Positions 62,289 to 64,000 of a stretch of DNA of 64,000 bases are shown here, in pieces. Origin of the DNA: Aureococcus anophagefferens. Its lineage: Eukaryota > Sar > Pelagophyceae > Pelagomonadales > Pelagomonadaceae. The DNA lies in assembly GCF_000186865.1 (NCBI RefSeq), contig NW_008705575.1, positions 491,619 through 555,618 on the forward strand. Direction: 5' to 3'. Position 1 is the first letter of the stretch, and the number at the start of each line of letters is the position of its first letter. The notes beneath the pieces were generated by a model that saw only the letters and a program-made list of their open reading frames with translations, searched no databases and had not been told where the DNA came from. A program made the translations under genes and the position numbers.

Positions 62289-63137
62289 TTAGCCCTCGGC
62301 GGGCGGCGGCGGCGGCTCCGCGGCCTTCTTCTTGATGGCGAACTTCTTCTTCGCGGCCCTGGGCTTGGTGACGCCGGCGAGGGCGCGGACGTCGACGAGC
62401 GTCGTGACGTCGTCCATGACGAACGCGGTGACGAAGGCGCCGCCGCGCTTGAAGACCATGACGTTGTCCTTCGCGAACTCCGTCTGGTCGATCCAGTGGT
62501 CGATGACGTTGATGGCGTAGCGCTCGCCGTGGCCCTTGCGCGACGCCCAGTAGGCGAGCGCGGCCGGCGCGTCCTTGTAGAACCGCCAGTTGTCGCCCGG
62601 GTAGCCGTGGTAGACCTCGTTCGACGGCGCGTTGATGTAGACGTAGCCGCCGACCTTGGTCACGCGGGCGATCTCCTTGAACGTGAGCCAGAAGATGGGG
62701 TCGTGCTCGAAGCAGGACGTCGACACGACGGCGTCGAAGTGGCCGTCGGCGAACGGCAGCGGCTCGCCCGGCGGCGACACGACGTCGACGGACGGGTCCG
62801 CCTCCATGTCGAGGGCGCAGAAGTCGTGGCCGTCGAAGAGCGGGCGCACGCTGCCGTTGACGTTGAGGCCGCCGACGTCTAATATCTTCAGCTTCCTGCC
62901 GGGCATCATCTTGTCGAGGAAGAGCTTGAAGGTCTGCGCGTTCGTCATCGCCGAGATGTGCATGGCGGCGGCGGCCGCGGCGCGGACGCGGCGGCGCGGA
63001 CGCGCGGACGCGTGCCGGAGCGCGCGAGGCAGGCGGCGGACGGCGCCGGCTGCGGCTGCGGCGCGCGCGAGATGGGCAGCGCTAGAGAGCCGCCCCGGCG
63101 TGCACCTTGACCTTGTGGGGAGACGTTGCAGACCCAT
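62289..63137 (-). CDS. Class I SAM-dependent methyltransferase (Methyltransf_11 type)
   Basis: 282 residues from ATG 63137. An Arg/Ala-rich N-terminus (about 60 residues) could be a mitochondrial or plastid presequence. The Rossmann fold follows: LKILDVGGLNVNGSVRPLF (motif I), FCALDMEADPSVDVV (acidic loop), LPFADGHFDAVVSTSCFEHDPIFWLTFKEIARVTKVGGYVYINAP (motif II-III with the helix between). YPGDNWRFYKDAPAALAYWA resembles the lipid- or polyketide-modifying methyltransferases of this class. The C-tail is Lys-rich (KPRAAKKKFAIKKKAAEPPPPP). Substrate unknown. A later in-frame ATG (MHISAM) would remove the presequence. It is divergent from the TCAIM-like gene, with 41 bp between start codons. Confidence 0.83.
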   Translation of the reverse strand: MGLQRLPTRSRCTPGRLSSAAHLARAAAAAGAVRRLPRALRHASARPRRRVRAAAAAAMHISAMTNAQTFKLFLDKMMPGRKLKILDVGGLNVNGSVRPLFDGHDFCALDMEADPSVDVVSPPGEPLPFADGHFDAVVSTSCFEHDPIFWLTFKEIARVTKVGGYVYINAPSNEVYHGYPGDNWRFYKDAPAALAYWASRKGHGERYAINVIDHWIDQTEFAKDNVMVFKRGGAFVTAFVMDDVTTLVDVRALAGVTKPRAAKKKFAIKKKAAEPPPPPAEG

Positions 63138-63178
63138 TGCGACGATGATGGGTGCGTCGTAGCTGGGGAGTCCGCGTC

Positions 63179-63995
63179 ATGCTGCGGGGTCTCCACACGG
63201 CAGCACGGCTGCTCGTCGCGCGCCCGCGCGTCACGCGCCGCTGCTCGAGCACACTGCCGACGCTCCGCAAATTCCTCTTAGAGGTGCACCCCGACATGCT
63301 GCCGGCGTTCCCCGAGGCGAAGCGCGTCAACGGCGTCAACGTCGCGACGCTCCAGGCCTACCTGCGCGAGAGCACCTACGTGGGCTCGGCGAATCTGCTG
63401 TTTTACCGCAAGCCCGCGCCGGACGGCACGGAGCTCCGCGAGGCGCGCGTCGTCGTCGGCCGCGGCGTCGCCGTGTGCGTCGACTCCATGGCCGTCGCGC
63501 TCGGCGGGAGCGCCGCGCCGCGGCGGCGGCCGCGCCCCGCGCCGCGGCCGCCGCCGCCGCGGCGGGCCGGCGCGGGCGCCGTGCCGTTCCGCGCGCCGCC
63601 GGCGCCCGTCGACCGGAACCGGTCGCTCGCGGCCTACGGCACGGCCGCCAAGGCGCCGAGCCTCGCGGCGCTCCGGGAGCGGCGGCGCGCGGCGGCCCAC
63701 GTCGACGCGCTCGCGCGCCGCGTCGCCGAGCGCACGGGGCTCGCGAGGGTCGACAACCGGTGCAACTGGACCGCGCGGCCCCTCGCGGGCCTGCTGCGGC
63801 GGCTCGACGCGGCGGCGGGCGCGCGGCGCCTCGACGGCTTCGACGTCGTCTTCTCGACGACGGAGCCCCGCGAGTGCGTCGACGCGCGCGAGGGGCTCAT
63901 CGTCGTGTCGCCGTCGCGCGCCGACGCCGCGTGGCGCGAGACGCTCGACCGCGTCACGGGCGCCGTCGTCGCGGCGCGCGCGGCCGCGGCGGCGA
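63179..63995 (+). CDS. TCAIM-like mitochondrial protein, 5' part (truncated at window end)
   Basis: Open from ATG 63179 to the terminal N run without a stop; 272 codons visible. A mitochondrial presequence (MLRGLHTAARLLVARPRVTRRCSST) precedes LPTLRKFLLEVHPDMLPAFPEAKRVNGVNVATLQAYLRE. This matches the DUF4460 signature of T-cell activation inhibitor, mitochondrial (TCAIM), with its J-domain-like LRxFxxxVHPDLF and N-x-x-S/N-x-x-x-L motif. After a Pro/Arg-rich stretch the start of a second region (DALARRVAERTGLARVDNRCNWTARPLAGLLRRLD) may correspond to DUF4461. Function in the family is unclear. The frame is the only coding-like one here. Confidence 0.72.
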
Positions 63996-64000
63996 NNNNN

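Overview
The window is nuclear DNA from a very GC-rich, extremely gene-dense unicellular eukaryote. Tightly packed spliced genes, GT-AG and probable GC-AG introns, mitochondrial and secretory presequences, a MYST acetyltransferase, a tubulin, a CNBD ion channel, a P2X-like receptor, PT-repeat secreted proteins and a subtilase with a stramenopile-type cysteine-rich tail all point to a stramenopile alga. Three near-identical 200-bp introns with terminal inverted repeats and 8-10 bp direct repeats are the signature of introner elements. Elements with this architecture are described from the pelagophyte Aureococcus anophagefferens and the green alga Micromonas. Together with the base composition, the best guess is A. 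anophagefferens or a close pelagophyte (inference). It is draft sequence: N runs at 10727-11443, 26398-26447 and 39445-39494, and six genes with single frame breaks.

Layout. 1-8.5 kb: a partial ORF, a small membrane protein, a 1722-residue armadillo-repeat protein with two introner introns, and a Cys-rich membrane protein. 8.5-16.8 kb: a PT-repeat secreted protein, an S28 serine carboxypeptidase, NDUFA12 of complex I, protein-only RNase P and two small unknown proteins. 16.8-25.6 kb: a divergent (delta-like) tubulin, an HMG-box protein, a CmcJ-like oxygenase fused to a glutathione S-transferase, SUMO E1 subunit SAE1, and a MYND/pRiA4b-domain protein next to an inverted-repeat element. 26-36 kb: an IQ-motif protein, a CNBD cation channel, a TLC-domain protein, a membrane protein, a GPALPP1-like protein, a MYST acetyltransferase and the ER co-chaperone SIL1.

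36-51 kb: an R1R2R3 Myb protein with four copies of a repeat I do not recognise, interrupted by an inverted introner; ISCA1; a G-protein gamma subunit found by assembling two exons; a calponin-homology protein with an M20-peptidase-like C-terminus; a PDZ-PX protein; a P2X-like receptor; a propionyl/acetyl-CoA synthetase; a START protein; and a CNNM/CBS transporter-like protein with a further introner. 51-64 kb: an RBR-like zinc protein, two unknown proteins, splicing factor TFIP11, a membrane-anchored EEP phosphatase/nuclease, a subtilase, a mitochondrial carrier, a kelch protein, a methyltransferase and the start of a TCAIM-like mitochondrial protein.

Genes mostly alternate in strand. Divergent pairs share very short upstream regions (71 bp at 49180-49250 and 58024-58094) and convergent pairs nearly touch; the channel and TLC genes share the four bases of their stop codons. 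There is no operon-like pathway: this is a housekeeping and signalling neighbourhood. Its most notable content is intron-generating mobile DNA and several unusual domain fusions.
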